A stretch of 64,000 bases of DNA from assembly GCF_023264895.1 (NCBI RefSeq), contig NZ_JAHFUY010000020.1, positions 1 to 64,000 on the forward strand, written 5' to 3'. Numbering within the stretch: the first letter of the stretch is position 1; each line of letters begins with the position of its first letter. Below are positions 28,801 through 38,970 of this stretch, in pieces. This DNA is from Herbiconiux sp. (GTDB lineage Bacteria > Actinomycetota > Actinomycetes > Actinomycetales > Microbacteriaceae). The notes under the pieces are model-generated. The model saw only the letters and a list, made by a program, of their open reading frames with translations. It was not told the DNA's origin and did no database searches. The position numbers and the translations under genes are program-made.

Positions 28801-29408
28801 GCGACATGCTCGGGCTCTACGTGTCGGATCACCCGCTCGCCGGCCTCGAGATCCCGCTCGCCAAGGTGGCGTCGACGTCGATCCTCGACCTGCTGGAGAG
28901 CGAGCACACGCAGGACGGCGACCAGGTGACGGTCGCGGGCCTCATCACGAGCGTGCAGCACCGGGTGGCCAAGAACTCGGGCAACCAGTACGGCATGATC
29001 ACGGTCGAGGACTTCGCGGGCGAGATCACCGCGATGTTCATGGGCAAGACCTACCAGGAGTTCGGTCCGGCGCTCACGAACGACGCCATCGTGGTGGTGC
29101 GGGGCCGTGTCTCGCTCCGCGACGACGGCATGAACCTGCACGCGTTCAGCCTCTTCCAGCCCGACCTCGGTCAGGCTGCGGGGGCGTCGGGTCCGCTGCA
29201 GATCTCGCTCGCCGAGTTCAAGGCCACGACCGACACGGTGCAGGCGCTCAACGACGTGCTCATCCGGCACTCCGGAGACACCGAGGTGCGGCTCCGGCTC
29301 GTCAAGAACGACAACGTGCGGATCTTCGAGGTGCCGTTCGGCGTCAACGTGACGGCCGACCTCTTCGGCGAGCTCAAGTCGCTCCTCGGCCCCAACTGCC
29401 TCGCCTAG
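25893..29408 (+). CDS. dnaE: DNA polymerase III subunit alpha
   Basis: PHP domain FVHLHVHSEYSMLDGA; PDFDVDFDDRRRGEVIKYV; OB fold at C-terminus. Confidence 0.98.
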   Translation: MPSNDSFVHLHVHSEYSMLDGAARVKPLIEAAKEQGMPAVAVTDHGNVFGAFDFWKTATEAGIKPIIGTEAYLTPGTHRSDKTRVRWGNGGQDDVSGAGAYTHMTLLSESTEGMHNLFRLSSKASIEGYYFKPRMDRELLGQYGKGLIATTGCPSGEVQTRLRLGQYKEAVKAAADFRDIFGRENYFCEIMDHGLDIERRIMTDLLKLADELKLPLVATNDLHYTHAHDATSHAALLCVQSGSTLSDPNRFKFDADEFYLKSAAEMRQLFRDYPEACDNTLLIAERCEVAFDTNANYMPRYPVPEGETEATWFEKEVEAGLKERYPDGVTQAVRERADYEVGVIQQMGFPGYFLVVADFINWSKRNGIRVGPGRGSGAGSMAAYAMKITDLDPLVHGLIFERFLNPDRVSMPDFDVDFDDRRRGEVIKYVTEKYGDERVAQIVTYGTIKAKQALKDSGRVLGFPFSMGEKLTKAMPPPIMGKDIPLSGIFDKAHPRFKEAVDIRTVIESDPEARTVFDTALGIENLKRQWGVHAAGVIMSSDPLIDIIPIMKREQDGQIVTQFDYPAAESLGLIKMDFLGLRNLTIIDDALDNIRANRGEDLVLEDLELDDKPSYDLLARGDTLGVFQLDGGPMRGLLRLMKPDNFEDISAVLALYRPGPMGADSHTNYALRKNRIQPITPIHPELEEPLKEVLGGTYGLIVYQEQVMSIAQKLAGFTLAQADLLRRAMGKKKKSELDKQYEGFSKGMHDNGYSEAAVKTLWDILLPFSDYAFNKAHSAAYGVISYWTAYLKAHYPAEYMAALLTSVGDSKDKMAMYLSECRRMGIKVLPPDVNESIGFFTAVGTDIRFGLGAVRNVGMNVVELIKGAREEKGAFTSFGDFLKKIPLGAANKRTIESLIKAGAFDSLGSTRRALIEVHEGLIENAVSQKRNEANGQVGFDFDSLWDAPEEVHDIPVRPEWAKRDKLAFERDMLGLYVSDHPLAGLEIPLAKVASTSILDLLESEHTQDGDQVTVAGLITSVQHRVAKNSGNQYGMITVEDFAGEITAMFMGKTYQEFGPALTNDAIVVVRGRVSLRDDGMNLHAFSLFQPDLGQAAGASGPLQISLAEFKATTDTVQALNDVLIRHSGDTEVRLRLVKNDNVRIFEVPFGVNVTADLFGELKSLLGPNCLA

Positions 29409-30123
29409 CCGCCCATCCCGCGGCCCCGCACATCGCGACGGCGGCGAGGGCGGGCCAGGCGGCGACGATGGTCTCCGTCCAGGGCGTCGTGTCGTGCGAC
29501 TGGTAGCCCGCGACGGCCGGAGCGAACGTGAAGGTCGCCACGAGGTAGCCGGGGAGGCTCGACCCCAGCAGGAGCAGGCAGGCGAGCGCCGTCGGCCATG
29601 ACGCCCGCAGCCACCTTCCGGCCAGGATGATGAGGCCTGCGAATCCGACCGCGCCGAACAGCAGCTGCAGCGGGAGGTGCTGCAGCAGTGTGGGTGCCCC
29701 GACGATGCCGGAGAGGAGCGCGTGCAGCCCCGTCACGGCGAAAGACCCGGCGACCACGACCACGAGCATCCCCTCGAGCCCGCCCTCGTTCCACCTGACG
29801 GCCGGCGACCCGGCGCTCGAAACGGTCTTCGCCATCGCGAGCACGCCGAGGGCCAGGAGGATCGATCCGAGGCCGAACAGCTGCGCCGCGGTGCCGACGT
29901 TCTCCCACGGGTCGGCGGGGAAGGCGTAGTCGAACCGGTGGTCCTCGATCGAGATGTCCGCTCGGTCCCAGCCGTTCCGCGCCGTCACCCACCGCTCGAA
30001 CGACGCCATCCCCTGCAGCGCGGCTGACGCGAGCAGGAGGCCCGCCGCACCGAGCGCCCACCGCACCGGTCCTCCACCCCGAGCGGATGCGGCGCGCGCG
30101 TCCTCCTGGCTGACGGTCGTCAT
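29374..30123 (-). CDS. Hypothetical membrane protein
   Basis: Multi-TM ORF; 3' end overlaps dnaE end convergently. Confidence 0.6.
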   Translation of the reverse strand: MTTVSQEDARAASARGGGPVRWALGAAGLLLASAALQGMASFERWVTARNGWDRADISIEDHRFDYAFPADPWENVGTAAQLFGLGSILLALGVLAMAKTVSSAGSPAVRWNEGGLEGMLVVVVAGSFAVTGLHALLSGIVGAPTLLQHLPLQLLFGAVGFAGLIILAGRWLRASWPTALACLLLLGSSLPGYLVATFTFAPAVAGYQSHDTTPWTETIVAAWPALAAVAMCGAAGWAARRGSWGRGAT

Positions 30124-30191
30124 GCGATCAGGCTAGGCGGCGACCTCGGCGAAGTCAGGCGAACCAGGCGAACAGTGGGCGAACAGGCCGC

Positions 30192-31463
30192 TCAGCCGCC
30201 GAGCTTCTCGTCGAGCCAGTCGAAGAGGCGCTGGGCGGTGAGCGTGCGGGCGAGCGGCTGGCAGTGGCCGTCGGCCCCCTCCGCCGCCGTGAACGGCACC
30301 AGGGTCGAGACGCCGGATGTGAGGGCCGCGAGCTCGGCGGACTGGCCCGGCCAGAACTGCTCGCCCTCGGGGTCGGTGATGAGGAGGGGCGTCGTGATGC
30401 GGCTCGCGACATCCGCCACCGTGTACCCGCGCACCGCCTCGAGGGTCTCGGCGTAGCCGGAGGTGCCGAAGGGGCGGGCCCGGAAGTTCCAGGTGCGCGC
30501 CGCACCGGGGGAGAGCTTGAGGCCGAGCGCCATCTCCCGGTCGAACTTCGCGGTCTGCCCCGCGTCGAGCAGCTTCAGGAGCGACTTCGGCAGGTGCGAG
30601 GTCCACGAGGTCGACACGTCCACCACGCCCGGGTCGGCGATGGCGGCCGCGAAGCGGTGCTCGAACGCGAGCGCCCTCGCCACCCAGTAGCCGCCCTGGC
30701 TGATGCCGTAGAGCCCCACGCAGGCCGGGTCGACGCCCTCCTGCCGCGACACGAAGTCGTACACGGGTGTGAGCACGTTCTCCCAGTCGGGCCGGAACGG
30801 GACGTCGTGCTCGAACAGCTGCGACTGCTGCCCCGGGCCGTCGAACACGAGAACGGTGTAGCCACGGTGCAGACCGGCCGCCACGATGCTCGCCCAGAGC
30901 GCGGCGAGAGAGCCGTCGCTGCCGTTCACGGCCACGAGTGCGGCTCCGGTCGCCGCCGCCGGATCCTGCGGACGGAACAGGTAGCCGGGCATCGAGTCCG
31001 GGCCCACGGGGATGTCGACCCGCTCGGCGCGGGCCGGACCGAGTGACACGAACAGCTCCCAGGCCTCGCGCTGCTTGCGGAAGGTGGGCACGAGCTCCGT
31101 CGTGTCCGCGAGCGCGCTCAGGGCGTTGACCGCCACACCGAAGTAGGCGGAGGCGCGGAGGGCCGCCCCCGCGGCGCTCTCACGATGCCCGGCCGCGGCG
31201 GCGGTGTCGGCGATGGTGCGCACCCGGTCGCCGAGGCCGTTCCAGGCGGCGAACCAGGCCTCGTGGTCGCCCTTCTTCACCCCGGAGACGGCGGCGAGCA
31301 CCTCGCCTGGCTCCGAGGCGCCCTCGACCGCATGGCCGAGAGACGTGCGGATCTCGAAGTCGAAGTCGTCGTCGGGGGAGAACGGGGCCACGGCGGGGCG
31401 GTGATGCAGGTGAGGCGCGGGCACGGTGTCGCCTTTCGTCACGGACGGAACGGATGCTGTCAC
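30192..31463 (-). CDS. Alpha/beta hydrolase family protein
   Basis: VFDGPGQQSQ, GLYGISQGGYWVARALAFE, DPEGEQFWPGQ. Confidence 0.85.
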   Translation of the reverse strand: MTASVPSVTKGDTVPAPHLHHRPAVAPFSPDDDFDFEIRTSLGHAVEGASEPGEVLAAVSGVKKGDHEAWFAAWNGLGDRVRTIADTAAAAGHRESAAGAALRASAYFGVAVNALSALADTTELVPTFRKQREAWELFVSLGPARAERVDIPVGPDSMPGYLFRPQDPAAATGAALVAVNGSDGSLAALWASIVAAGLHRGYTVLVFDGPGQQSQLFEHDVPFRPDWENVLTPVYDFVSRQEGVDPACVGLYGISQGGYWVARALAFEHRFAAAIADPGVVDVSTSWTSHLPKSLLKLLDAGQTAKFDREMALGLKLSPGAARTWNFRARPFGTSGYAETLEAVRGYTVADVASRITTPLLITDPEGEQFWPGQSAELAALTSGVSTLVPFTAAEGADGHCQPLARTLTAQRLFDWLDEKLGG

Positions 31464-31501
31464 CAGGAGGTTAGCGGCGGACTGGGTAGGCTGGCTATGC
31501 C

Positions 31502-32809
31502 ATGATCCAGACCATCGACCTCCGCGGCCAGACGCCCACCCGAGCGCAGCTCGCGACCCTCGTGCCCCGCCCCGACACCGACGTGTCCGTGGCCGCCGAG
31601 GCCGCCGCCGCCCTCATCGAGGCCGTCCGCGCCGACGGTCTCGTCGCCCTCCGCGACCAGGCCGAACGCTTCGACGGCGTCGTGCCCGAGCACGTGCGTG
31701 TGCCGCAGAGCGAGATCGACGCGGCCGTCGTGGGGCTCGACCCCGCGGTGCGCGCGGCGCTCGACGAGGCCATCGTGCGCGTGCGGCAGGCCACCGCCGC
31801 CCAGATCCCGGATGCCCGCACCACCACGCTCGCCGACGGCGCGGTCGTGGAGCAGCGCTGGCACCCGGTCGAGCGCGTGGGCCTCTACGTGCCGGGAGGC
31901 AAGGCCGTCTACCCCTCGAGCGTGGTCATGAACGTCGTGCCCGCCCAGCTCGCCGGTGTCGGCTCGATCGCGATCGCGTCGCCGCCGCAGAAGGAGTTCG
32001 GCGGCTCCATCCACCCCACCATCCTCGGCGCGGCGGGTCTCCTCGGCGTCACCGAGGTCTACGCCATCGGGGGAGCGGGAGCCGTCGGCGCGCTCGCCTA
32101 CGGGGTCGACGAGATCGGTCTCGAGGCGGTGCAGGTCATCACGGGCCCCGGCAACGTGTTCGTGGCCGCCGCCAAGCGGCTCGTGCGCGGTGTCGTCGGC
32201 ATCGACTCCGAGGCCGGTCCCACCGAGATCCTCATCATCGCCGACGAGAGCGCCGACCCCGAGTTCGTGGCCGCCGACCTCGTGAGCCAGGCCGAGCACG
32301 ACGAGCTCGCGGCAGCGGTCCTCGTCACCGACTCCACCGCCCTCGCGCAGAACGTCGTCGCCGCCCTCGAGCGCGCCGCGGCCACGACCACGCACGCCGC
32401 GCGCGTCGCGATCGCCCTCGACGGCCCGCAGTCGGCCATCGTGCTCGTCGACAGCATCGAGCTCGCCGCCGCGGTGAGCAACGTCTACGGCCCCGAGCAC
32501 CTCGAGCTGCAGACGGCCGATCCGGATGCGACGCTCGGCCTCATCCACAACGCCGGCGCGATCTTCGTGGGCGCCTACTCGCCCGTGAGCCTCGGCGACT
32601 ACCTGGCGGGCTCCAACCACGTGCTCCCCACCGGCGGCCAGTCCCGCTTCTCCTCGGGCCTCGGCGCCTACACCTTCCTCCGCCCCCAGCAGATCGTGCG
32701 CTACGACCGCCCCGCCCTCGAGGCCGTCGCTTCTCGCATCGTGGCGCTCTCGGCCGCCGAGAACCTCCCGGCCCACGGCGACGCCGTCACGGCCCGCTTC
32801 GCCCGCTGA
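31502..32809 (+). CDS. hisD: Histidinol dehydrogenase
   Basis: VGLYVPGGKAVYPSSVVMNVVPA, GPGNVFVAAAKRLV, GSNHVLPTGG. Confidence 0.98.
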   Translation: MIQTIDLRGQTPTRAQLATLVPRPDTDVSVAAEAAAALIEAVRADGLVALRDQAERFDGVVPEHVRVPQSEIDAAVVGLDPAVRAALDEAIVRVRQATAAQIPDARTTTLADGAVVEQRWHPVERVGLYVPGGKAVYPSSVVMNVVPAQLAGVGSIAIASPPQKEFGGSIHPTILGAAGLLGVTEVYAIGGAGAVGALAYGVDEIGLEAVQVITGPGNVFVAAAKRLVRGVVGIDSEAGPTEILIIADESADPEFVAADLVSQAEHDELAAAVLVTDSTALAQNVVAALERAAATTTHAARVAIALDGPQSAIVLVDSIELAAAVSNVYGPEHLELQTADPDATLGLIHNAGAIFVGAYSPVSLGDYLAGSNHVLPTGGQSRFSSGLGAYTFLRPQQIVRYDRPALEAVASRIVALSAAENLPAHGDAVTARFAR

Positions 32810-32821
32810 TCCGGGGGAGCC

Positions 32822-33229
32822 GTGGCCGAGATCAAGACCCAGCCCACCGCGGCCGACGTCACGGCGTTCCTCGATGCGGTCCCCGACCCTCGGCGCCGAG
32901 CCGAGGGCCACGAGCTCCGGGCGCTGATGCACCGGGTCACCGGCGAGGAGGCGCGGATGTGGGGGCCGACGATGGTGGGCTTCGGCTCCGCCGCCTACAC
33001 CAACACCACCGGCACCCACGACTGGTTCGTGCTCGGATTCTCGCCCCGCAAGGCGGCGATCACCGTCTACGGGGTGCACGACGGCTACGGCGAACCCGAT
33101 CCGCTTCTCGAGCGGCTGGGCGCGCACACCACCGGCAAGGGCTGCCTCTACATCAAGCGGCTCGACGCGGTCGACCACGAGGTGCTGACGGCCCTCGTGA
33201 CCGAGGCCTGGCAGCGCGCCACCGGCTGA
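32822..33229 (+). CDS. DUF1801 domain-containing protein
   Basis: [44 protein letters not shown]. Confidence 0.85.
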   Translation: MAEIKTQPTAADVTAFLDAVPDPRRRAEGHELRALMHRVTGEEARMWGPTMVGFGSAAYTNTTGTHDWFVLGFSPRKAAITVYGVHDGYGEPDPLLERLGAHTTGKGCLYIKRLDAVDHEVLTALVTEAWQRATG

Positions 33230-33278
33230 CCGGCCGGCCCGCCCGAGGGGCCCGGCGCTCCACTACCATGGAGGTGCC

Positions 33279-33791
33279 ATGTACTGCCCCTACTGCCGCT
33301 ACCCCGACTCCCGCGTCGTCGACTCCCGCACGACCGACGATGGTCTCGCCATCCGCCGACGCCGCCAGTGCCCCGACTGCGGTCGGCGCTTCAGCACCAC
33401 CGAGACCGCGAGCCTCAGCGTGATCAAGCGCTCCGGCGTGGTCGAGCCGTTCAGCCGCGAGAAGATCGTGAGCGGTGTGCGTAAGGCCTGCCAGGGCCGG
33501 CCCGTCACCGACAGCGACCTCGCGGTGCTCGCCCAGCGGGTGGAGGAGACCGTTCGCCTCTCGGGTGCGGCGCAGATCGACGCCAACGACATCGGCCTAG
33601 CCATCCTGCAGCCCCTCCGCGAGCTCGACGAGGTGGCCTACCTGCGGTTCGCGAGCGTCTACCAGGCCTTCGACTCGCTCGACGACTTCGAGAGCGCCAT
33701 CACGCTGCTCCGCGTCGAGCACGAGCAGGCGCGCGACGAGCAGGGCCCCGCGGCCGCCGAGGCACGCGACACCGCCGGTTCCTACGAGTGA
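33279..33791 (+). CDS. nrdR: Transcriptional repressor NrdR
   Basis: [17 protein letters not shown] zinc ribbon + ATP-cone. Confidence 0.98.
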   Translation: MYCPYCRYPDSRVVDSRTTDDGLAIRRRRQCPDCGRRFSTTETASLSVIKRSGVVEPFSREKIVSGVRKACQGRPVTDSDLAVLAQRVEETVRLSGAAQIDANDIGLAILQPLRELDEVAYLRFASVYQAFDSLDDFESAITLLRVEHEQARDEQGPAAAEARDTAGSYE

Positions 33792-34849
33792 GCGGCGTCT
33801 ACGGACTCCTCTTCCGGCACGTGCTGTCGAAGCTCGACCCGGAGCGTGCCCATCACCTCGCCTTCTCGGTCATCGAGGCCATCCCGGCGCTCCGGCTCGA
33901 GCGGCTCGTGAGCCGCTTCACCGCTGCGCCGGGCACCGATCTCTCCGTCGAGGCGCTCGGCCTGCGGTTCCCCACCCCGTTCGGGCTGGCGGCGGGCTTC
34001 GACAAGGATGCCAAGGGCATCCGCGGCTTCGGTGCGCTCGGCTTCGGTCACGTCGAGGTGGGCACCATCACGGCGCGCGCGCAGCCGGGCAACCCGCGCC
34101 CCCGCCTGTTCCGGCTCGTGGCCGACCGCGCCGTCATCAACCGCATGGGCTTCAACAACGGGGGAGCGGCCGGTGCGTCGCTGCGCCTGGCCCGCGTGCG
34201 CTCGCTCCGCCATCCGCGGCCCGTGATCGGCGTCAACATCGGCAAGAGCCGCGTGGTCGAGGTCGCGGATGCGATCGGCGACTACCTGCAGAGCGCGCGC
34301 GCCCTGGCCCCCATGGCCGACTACCTCGTGGTGAACGTGTCGTCACCGAACACCCCCGGCCTCCGCGGCCTGCAGGAGATCGACCTGCTCGCACCGCTCC
34401 TGGAGGCGGTCAAGGCCGAGTGCGGAGCGACCCCGCTGCTGGTCAAGATCGCCCCCGACCTCTCCGACGAGGAGGTGCGCAAGGTGTCGGCCCTCGTCGT
34501 CGACCTGGGGCTCGACGGCATCATAGCCACCAACACGACCCTCTCGCGAGAGGGCCTCGTCACCGCACGCGAGGTCGTGGAGGCCGCCGGAGCCGGTGGG
34601 CTCTCAGGTGCTCCGCTCGCCGCCCGTTCGCTCGAGGTGCTGAAGCTCATCCGTTCCGTCGTGCCGGCCGAGCTGTGCGTCATCTCGGTGGGCGGCGTCG
34701 ACACCGCCGCCGACGTGCAGGAGCGGATCGACGCGGGCGCGACGCTCGTGCAGGGCTACACGGCGTTCCTCTACCGCGGCCCGCTGTGGGCGCGCCAGAT
34801 CAATCGTGGCCTGGCGACGCTGCGCGTGGGGCGTCAGGCGCGGCGGTAG
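33788..34849 (+). CDS. pyrD: Dihydroorotate dehydrogenase (quinone)
   Basis: [44 protein letters not shown]. Confidence 0.97.
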   Translation: MSGVYGLLFRHVLSKLDPERAHHLAFSVIEAIPALRLERLVSRFTAAPGTDLSVEALGLRFPTPFGLAAGFDKDAKGIRGFGALGFGHVEVGTITARAQPGNPRPRLFRLVADRAVINRMGFNNGGAAGASLRLARVRSLRHPRPVIGVNIGKSRVVEVADAIGDYLQSARALAPMADYLVVNVSSPNTPGLRGLQEIDLLAPLLEAVKAECGATPLLVKIAPDLSDEEVRKVSALVVDLGLDGIIATNTTLSREGLVTAREVVEAAGAGGLSGAPLAARSLEVLKLIRSVVPAELCVISVGGVDTAADVQERIDAGATLVQGYTAFLYRGPLWARQINRGLATLRVGRQARR

Positions 34850-35331
34850 CGTTCCTCGGAGCTGTCCGACTGCGCGGCCGCGACCGTGTCGGCGGCCGCG
34901 GCGAGGTCGCGGAAGACGCGCTCGATCACGTGCGCGTCGTGCGGATCGAGGGATTCGGCGAGCGAGCGGATCCGCTCGGGCTGGTCGTGCGAGGCCATCA
35001 CCTCGAGCCCGGCCTCGGTCGCATCGATGCGGAGGCTCCGCCTGTCCTCGGAGCGCGCGCTCCGCGTGGCCAACCCGCGCTTCTCCAGGCGGTCGAGGAG
35101 CACGGTGACCGAGGCGCTCGTGATGCCGAGGCCGGTGGCGAGGTCTTTGGGCCCGATCGGCCGCTCCGCGAGCCCGGCCTCCCGCAGCAGGCGCATCGCC
35201 GCGAGGTCGTTCTCCTTGAGGCCCGACCGCTCGGTCTCACGCCGCAGCATCTTCAGCTCGGCGACGCGGAGGTCGGCGATCGCCGCCAGCACCCGCCTCG
35301 CGGACTCGGTCACCGCGGTCTCGTCCGTCAT
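34834..35331 (-). CDS. MarR family transcriptional regulator
   Basis: LGITSASVTVLLDRLEKRGLATRSARSEDRRSLRI. Confidence 0.9.
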   Translation of the reverse strand: MTDETAVTESARRVLAAIADLRVAELKMLRRETERSGLKENDLAAMRLLREAGLAERPIGPKDLATGLGITSASVTVLLDRLEKRGLATRSARSEDRRSLRIDATEAGLEVMASHDQPERIRSLAESLDPHDAHVIERVFRDLAAAADTVAAAQSDSSEERYRRA

Positions 35332-35449
35332 CAGTCGATCATGGCCCCTCGTCGCTCTTCCGACCCATTCGGGGAGAACGCTACCCCCGAACCCGCGGTT
35401 CGGCCCGCAATCGGATCGGCTCCGGGTTCAGGATGCGCTGTCCTCCGGG

Positions 35450-36025
35450 TCAGCTGGGGAACTGGCCGCGCTTGACCTGCGGCTTCGGCAGGCGCAGGCG
35501 GCGGAACTGCAGCGCGCGCATGGTGGCGTACCAGCGGGTGCCGCGCTCGATGCTGTCGGCGCCGAACTTCTCGCGCAGCTTCTTCATCAGGCGGAAGCCC
35601 ATCAGCACGCAGTCGCCGACCACGATCAGTACGAAGGCGTAGAGCCCGAGCATCACACCGGACTGCACCTCGGGCAGCGGCACGAGGGTGAGCAGGATGA
35701 CCACGAACATGATCGGGATGAGGAACTCGCCGATGTTGAACCGGGCGTCGACGTAGTCGCGCACGTAGCGGCGCTGCGCTCCCTTGTCGCGAGCGGGGAG
35801 GTAGCGGTCGTCGCCGTTGGCCATGCCGATGCGCGCCTTGTCGCGTGCCTCCTGCTGGCGTCGCTTGTATTCCCGGCTCGCCTCTTTGCGGTCGGTGGGA
35901 ACGAGCGGCCTGGCGTTCGCGGCCTCACGCTCCTTGCGGGTCGGGGTCGCGCGACCCTTGCCGATCGGCGACTCCTCCACAGGCGCGTCGATGGGGGGCT
36001 GCTCGGTGCTCGTCTTCTTGGCCAC
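35450..36025 (-). CDS. DUF3043 domain-containing membrane protein
   Basis: GKGRATPTRKEREAANARPLVPTDRKEASREYKRRQQEARDKARIGMANGDDRYLPARDKGAQRRYVRDYVDARFN. Confidence 0.9.
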   Translation of the reverse strand: MAKKTSTEQPPIDAPVEESPIGKGRATPTRKEREAANARPLVPTDRKEASREYKRRQQEARDKARIGMANGDDRYLPARDKGAQRRYVRDYVDARFNIGEFLIPIMFVVILLTLVPLPEVQSGVMLGLYAFVLIVVGDCVLMGFRLMKKLREKFGADSIERGTRWYATMRALQFRRLRLPKPQVKRGQFPS

Positions 36026-36061
36026 GGTGTCCTCGTTCGTTCGTCTCTTAAGATTACCTGC

Positions 36062-37483
36062 ATGACAGACCCGAGTGGCTCCCCGTTCTCCCAGGTAGAC
36101 GATCGCGAGCAGCGCCTCGCCGAGGAGGTCCGGCTGGCGCTGCCGGCGAGCATCGCCGAGCTCAGCGGGCTCGTGCGCATCCCGTCGGTGTCCTGGAGCG
36201 CCTTCGATCCGGCTCACGTCGCCGCGAGCGCCGAAGCGGTGGCGGGTCTCGCCCGCGAGACCGGCGTGTTCGAGACGGTCGAGATCCTCCGGGCCGAGAC
36301 CGGCACGGGGGAGAAGGGGCAGCCCGCGGTGCTCGCCACGCGTGCCGCCCGCAACGACCGCCCCACCGTGCTCCTCTACGCCCACCACGACGTGCAGCCG
36401 CAGGGAGACGACGCGGACTGGGAGTCGCCGCCGTTCGAACCGACCGTCCGCGGCGACCGCCTCTACGGCCGGGGTGCGGCCGACGACAAGGCGGGTGTGG
36501 TCTCGCACCTGGCGTCCGTGCGTGCCCTCCGGTCCGTCGCGGGCGACGACTTCGACCTCGGTCTCGTGCTCTTCATCGAGGGTGAGGAGGAGTTCGGCTC
36601 GCGCTCGTTCGCGAACTTCCTCGAGACGCACCGCGAGAAGCTCGCCGCCGACGTCATCGTCGTGGCCGACTCCGACAACTGGGATGCCGAGACCCCCTCG
36701 CTCACCATCAGCCTGCGCGGCAACGTCACCTTCCGGCTCACGGTCTCCACCCTCGCGCACGCCTCGCACTCGGGCATGTTCGGGGGAGCGGTGCCGGATG
36801 CGATGCTCGCCGCCTTCCGCCTCGCCGCCTCGTTCCACGACGAGAACGGCTCCGTGGCGGTCGCGGGGCTCACCTCGCGTGAGATGCCGACGCCGGAGTA
36901 CACCGACGAGACGCTGCGGAGCGAGGCGGGCCTCCTCGAGGGCGTCTCGCCGATCGGAACCGGGTCCGTGCTGTCCCGGCTCTGGGCGCAGCCGTCCGTC
37001 ACCGTCACGGGGATCGACGCCCCCTCCGTGGCCAACGCCTCCAACACCCTCATCCCGAGCGTCTCGCTCCGTGTCAGCGCGCGCATCGCGCCCGGTCAGG
37101 ATCCGCAGGAGGCCTTCGAGGCGCTCGAGGCGCACATCCGCTCGCACGCCCCCTTCGGCGCGGTGGTCGAGCTCGACGACGTCGACACCGGCAGCCCGTT
37201 CCTCGTCGACACGTCCGGCTGGGCGGTCACGGCGGCGAAGGACGCGATGCGGGATGCCTGGGGTGCCGAGCCCGTCGAGGCGGGCATCGGCGGGTCGATC
37301 CCGTTCATCGCCGATCTCGTGCGCGTCTTCCCGGAAGCGCAGATCCTCGTCACGGGTGTCGAAGACCCGCACACGCGGGCGCACAGCCCCAACGAGTCGC
37401 TGCACCTCGGCGTCTTCCACCGCGCCATCGGCACCGAGGCGCTCATGCTCCTGCGCATGAACGACCGTGCCGGGAATAGTTGA
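36062..37483 (+). CDS. M20 family dipeptidase
   Basis: LLYAHHDVQP, GRGAADDKAG, EGEEEFGS. Confidence 0.95.
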   Translation: MTDPSGSPFSQVDDREQRLAEEVRLALPASIAELSGLVRIPSVSWSAFDPAHVAASAEAVAGLARETGVFETVEILRAETGTGEKGQPAVLATRAARNDRPTVLLYAHHDVQPQGDDADWESPPFEPTVRGDRLYGRGAADDKAGVVSHLASVRALRSVAGDDFDLGLVLFIEGEEEFGSRSFANFLETHREKLAADVIVVADSDNWDAETPSLTISLRGNVTFRLTVSTLAHASHSGMFGGAVPDAMLAAFRLAASFHDENGSVAVAGLTSREMPTPEYTDETLRSEAGLLEGVSPIGTGSVLSRLWAQPSVTVTGIDAPSVANASNTLIPSVSLRVSARIAPGQDPQEAFEALEAHIRSHAPFGAVVELDDVDTGSPFLVDTSGWAVTAAKDAMRDAWGAEPVEAGIGGSIPFIADLVRVFPEAQILVTGVEDPHTRAHSPNESLHLGVFHRAIGTEALMLLRMNDRAGNS

Positions 37484-37543
37484 CCTCGGCCCCAGGTTGC
37501 CGGAGTTAGACTTCCGTCATACTTCCGAGCGAATGGAGCGAAC

Positions 37544-37924
37544 ATGAGCGACTCGACACTGACTGCGCCCGCTGAGGGACAGACCGTCGAAGCCCCCGCG
37601 CACAAGGTCGGCATCACCCCGGCCGCGGGCACGAAGGTCAAGAACCTCCTCGAGCAGGAGGGTCGCGACGACCTGCGCCTGCGCGTCGCCGTGCAGCCCG
37701 GCGGCTGCTCGGGCCTGATCTACCAGCTCTACTTCGACGAGCGCATGCTCGACGGCGACAACGTCGTCGACTACGACGGCGTCGAGGTCATCGTCGACAA
37801 GATGAGCGTCCCCTACCTCGAGGGCGCCACGATCGACTTCGAGGACACGATCCAGAAGCAGGGCTTCACGATCGACAACCCGAATGCCGGCGGAAGCTGC
37901 GCGTGCGGGGATTCGTTCCACTAG
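37544..37924 (+). CDS. erpA: Iron-sulfur cluster insertion protein (ErpA/IscA-type)
   Basis: QPGGCSG ... GGSCACGDSF. Confidence 0.9.
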   Translation: MSDSTLTAPAEGQTVEAPAHKVGITPAAGTKVKNLLEQEGRDDLRLRVAVQPGGCSGLIYQLYFDERMLDGDNVVDYDGVEVIVDKMSVPYLEGATIDFEDTIQKQGFTIDNPNAGGSCACGDSFH

Positions 37925-37939
37925 AAAGCACCTCTCATC

Positions 37940-37969
37940 AGGGCCGTCCAGCATGAGGGCGGCCCTTTT
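37940..37969 (+). terminator. Rho-independent-type terminator downstream of erpA
   Basis: AGGGCCG ... CGGCCCT followed by TTT. Confidence 0.75.
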
Positions 37970-38079
37970 GCGTGCCCTACCAGAGGCCGATCCGGTGTGG
38001 CTGTGGCAACGGCGGGTAAATCGACACAGTAAGCTAGGAGAAGGTCAAATACACTGTGGTGTAGCTTCCCGAAAGGTCT

Positions 38080-38961
38080 GTGGTGCGCTCTAACCGACGT
38101 CTCCGATGGGCTGCGATACCGATCGCAGCCGTACTGTCAGTTGTCCTCGCCGGGTGCACGCAGGACCAGCTCCAGGGCTGGCTTCCCACCGAGCCCGGCA
38201 CCACGAACAACGTCGACCGCGTCATCGGCCTCTGGGTCACGTCGTGGATCGTGCTGCTCGTGGTGGGTGTCATCACCTGGGCGCTCACCATCTGGGCGAT
38301 CGTCGTGTACCGCCGCCGCAAGGGCCAGACCGGCCTGCCGGCTCAGCTGCGCTACAACATGCCGATCGAGATCTTCTACACGATCGTCCCGCTCATCCTC
38401 GTGCTCGGCTTCTTCGCCTTCACGGCGCGTGACCAGGATGCGATCGAGGCCGCCTACGACGACCCCGAGGTCACCATCCAGGTCTTCGGCAAGCAGTGGG
38501 CGTGGGACTTCAACTACGTCGACGAAGACGTCTATTACGCGGGCGTGCAGGGTCAGGACGACCCGAACGACGCGAACGGCGAGCTGGTCGAATCCGAGAT
38601 CCCCACCCTCTACCTTCCCGTCGGCAAGACAGTCGAGGTCCAGCTCGAGTCGCGCGACGTCATCCATTCGTTCTGGGTCATCGACTTCCTCTACAAGAAG
38701 GACATGCTGCCCGGCAAGACGAACTACATGTACGTCACGCCCGAGCGTGAAGGAACATTCTCCGGCAAGTGTGCCGAGCTCTGCGGCGAGTACCACTCGA
38801 TGATGCTGTTCAACGTGAAGGTCGTCTCCCAGCAGGAATACGACGACTACATCCAGTCGCTCCGCGACTCGGGCCAGGAGGGTCAGCTCGGCCACGAGTA
38901 TGACCGCAACCAGAACCTCCCGGGCATCGGTGTGCCCGAGGACCACGAAGAAGAAGAGTAG
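38080..38961 (+). CDS. ctaC: Cytochrome c oxidase subunit II
   Basis: Lipobox VLAGC, CuA motif CAELCGEYHSMM. Confidence 0.97.
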   Translation: MVRSNRRLRWAAIPIAAVLSVVLAGCTQDQLQGWLPTEPGTTNNVDRVIGLWVTSWIVLLVVGVITWALTIWAIVVYRRRKGQTGLPAQLRYNMPIEIFYTIVPLILVLGFFAFTARDQDAIEAAYDDPEVTIQVFGKQWAWDFNYVDEDVYYAGVQGQDDPNDANGELVESEIPTLYLPVGKTVEVQLESRDVIHSFWVIDFLYKKDMLPGKTNYMYVTPEREGTFSGKCAELCGEYHSMMLFNVKVVSQQEYDDYIQSLRDSGQEGQLGHEYDRNQNLPGIGVPEDHEEEE

Positions 38962-38970
38962 GAACGCGAC

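Noticed and set aside
25890-29270. 1126-aa minus-strand ORF opposite dnaE
   Set aside because: Antisense shadow of a highly conserved dnaE; composition (H/R/V/E/D/L-rich) is typical of reverse-frame reading of GC-rich codons.
33230-33278. GC-rich dyad between DUF1801 and nrdR as terminator
   Set aside because: GGCCGGCCCGCCCGAGGGGCCCGG pairs only imperfectly and lacks a U-tract.
31426-33423. 665-aa plus-strand ORF overlapping hisD
   Set aside because: Frame-shifted shadow of hisD/DUF1801/nrdR; Arg-rich low-complexity translation.
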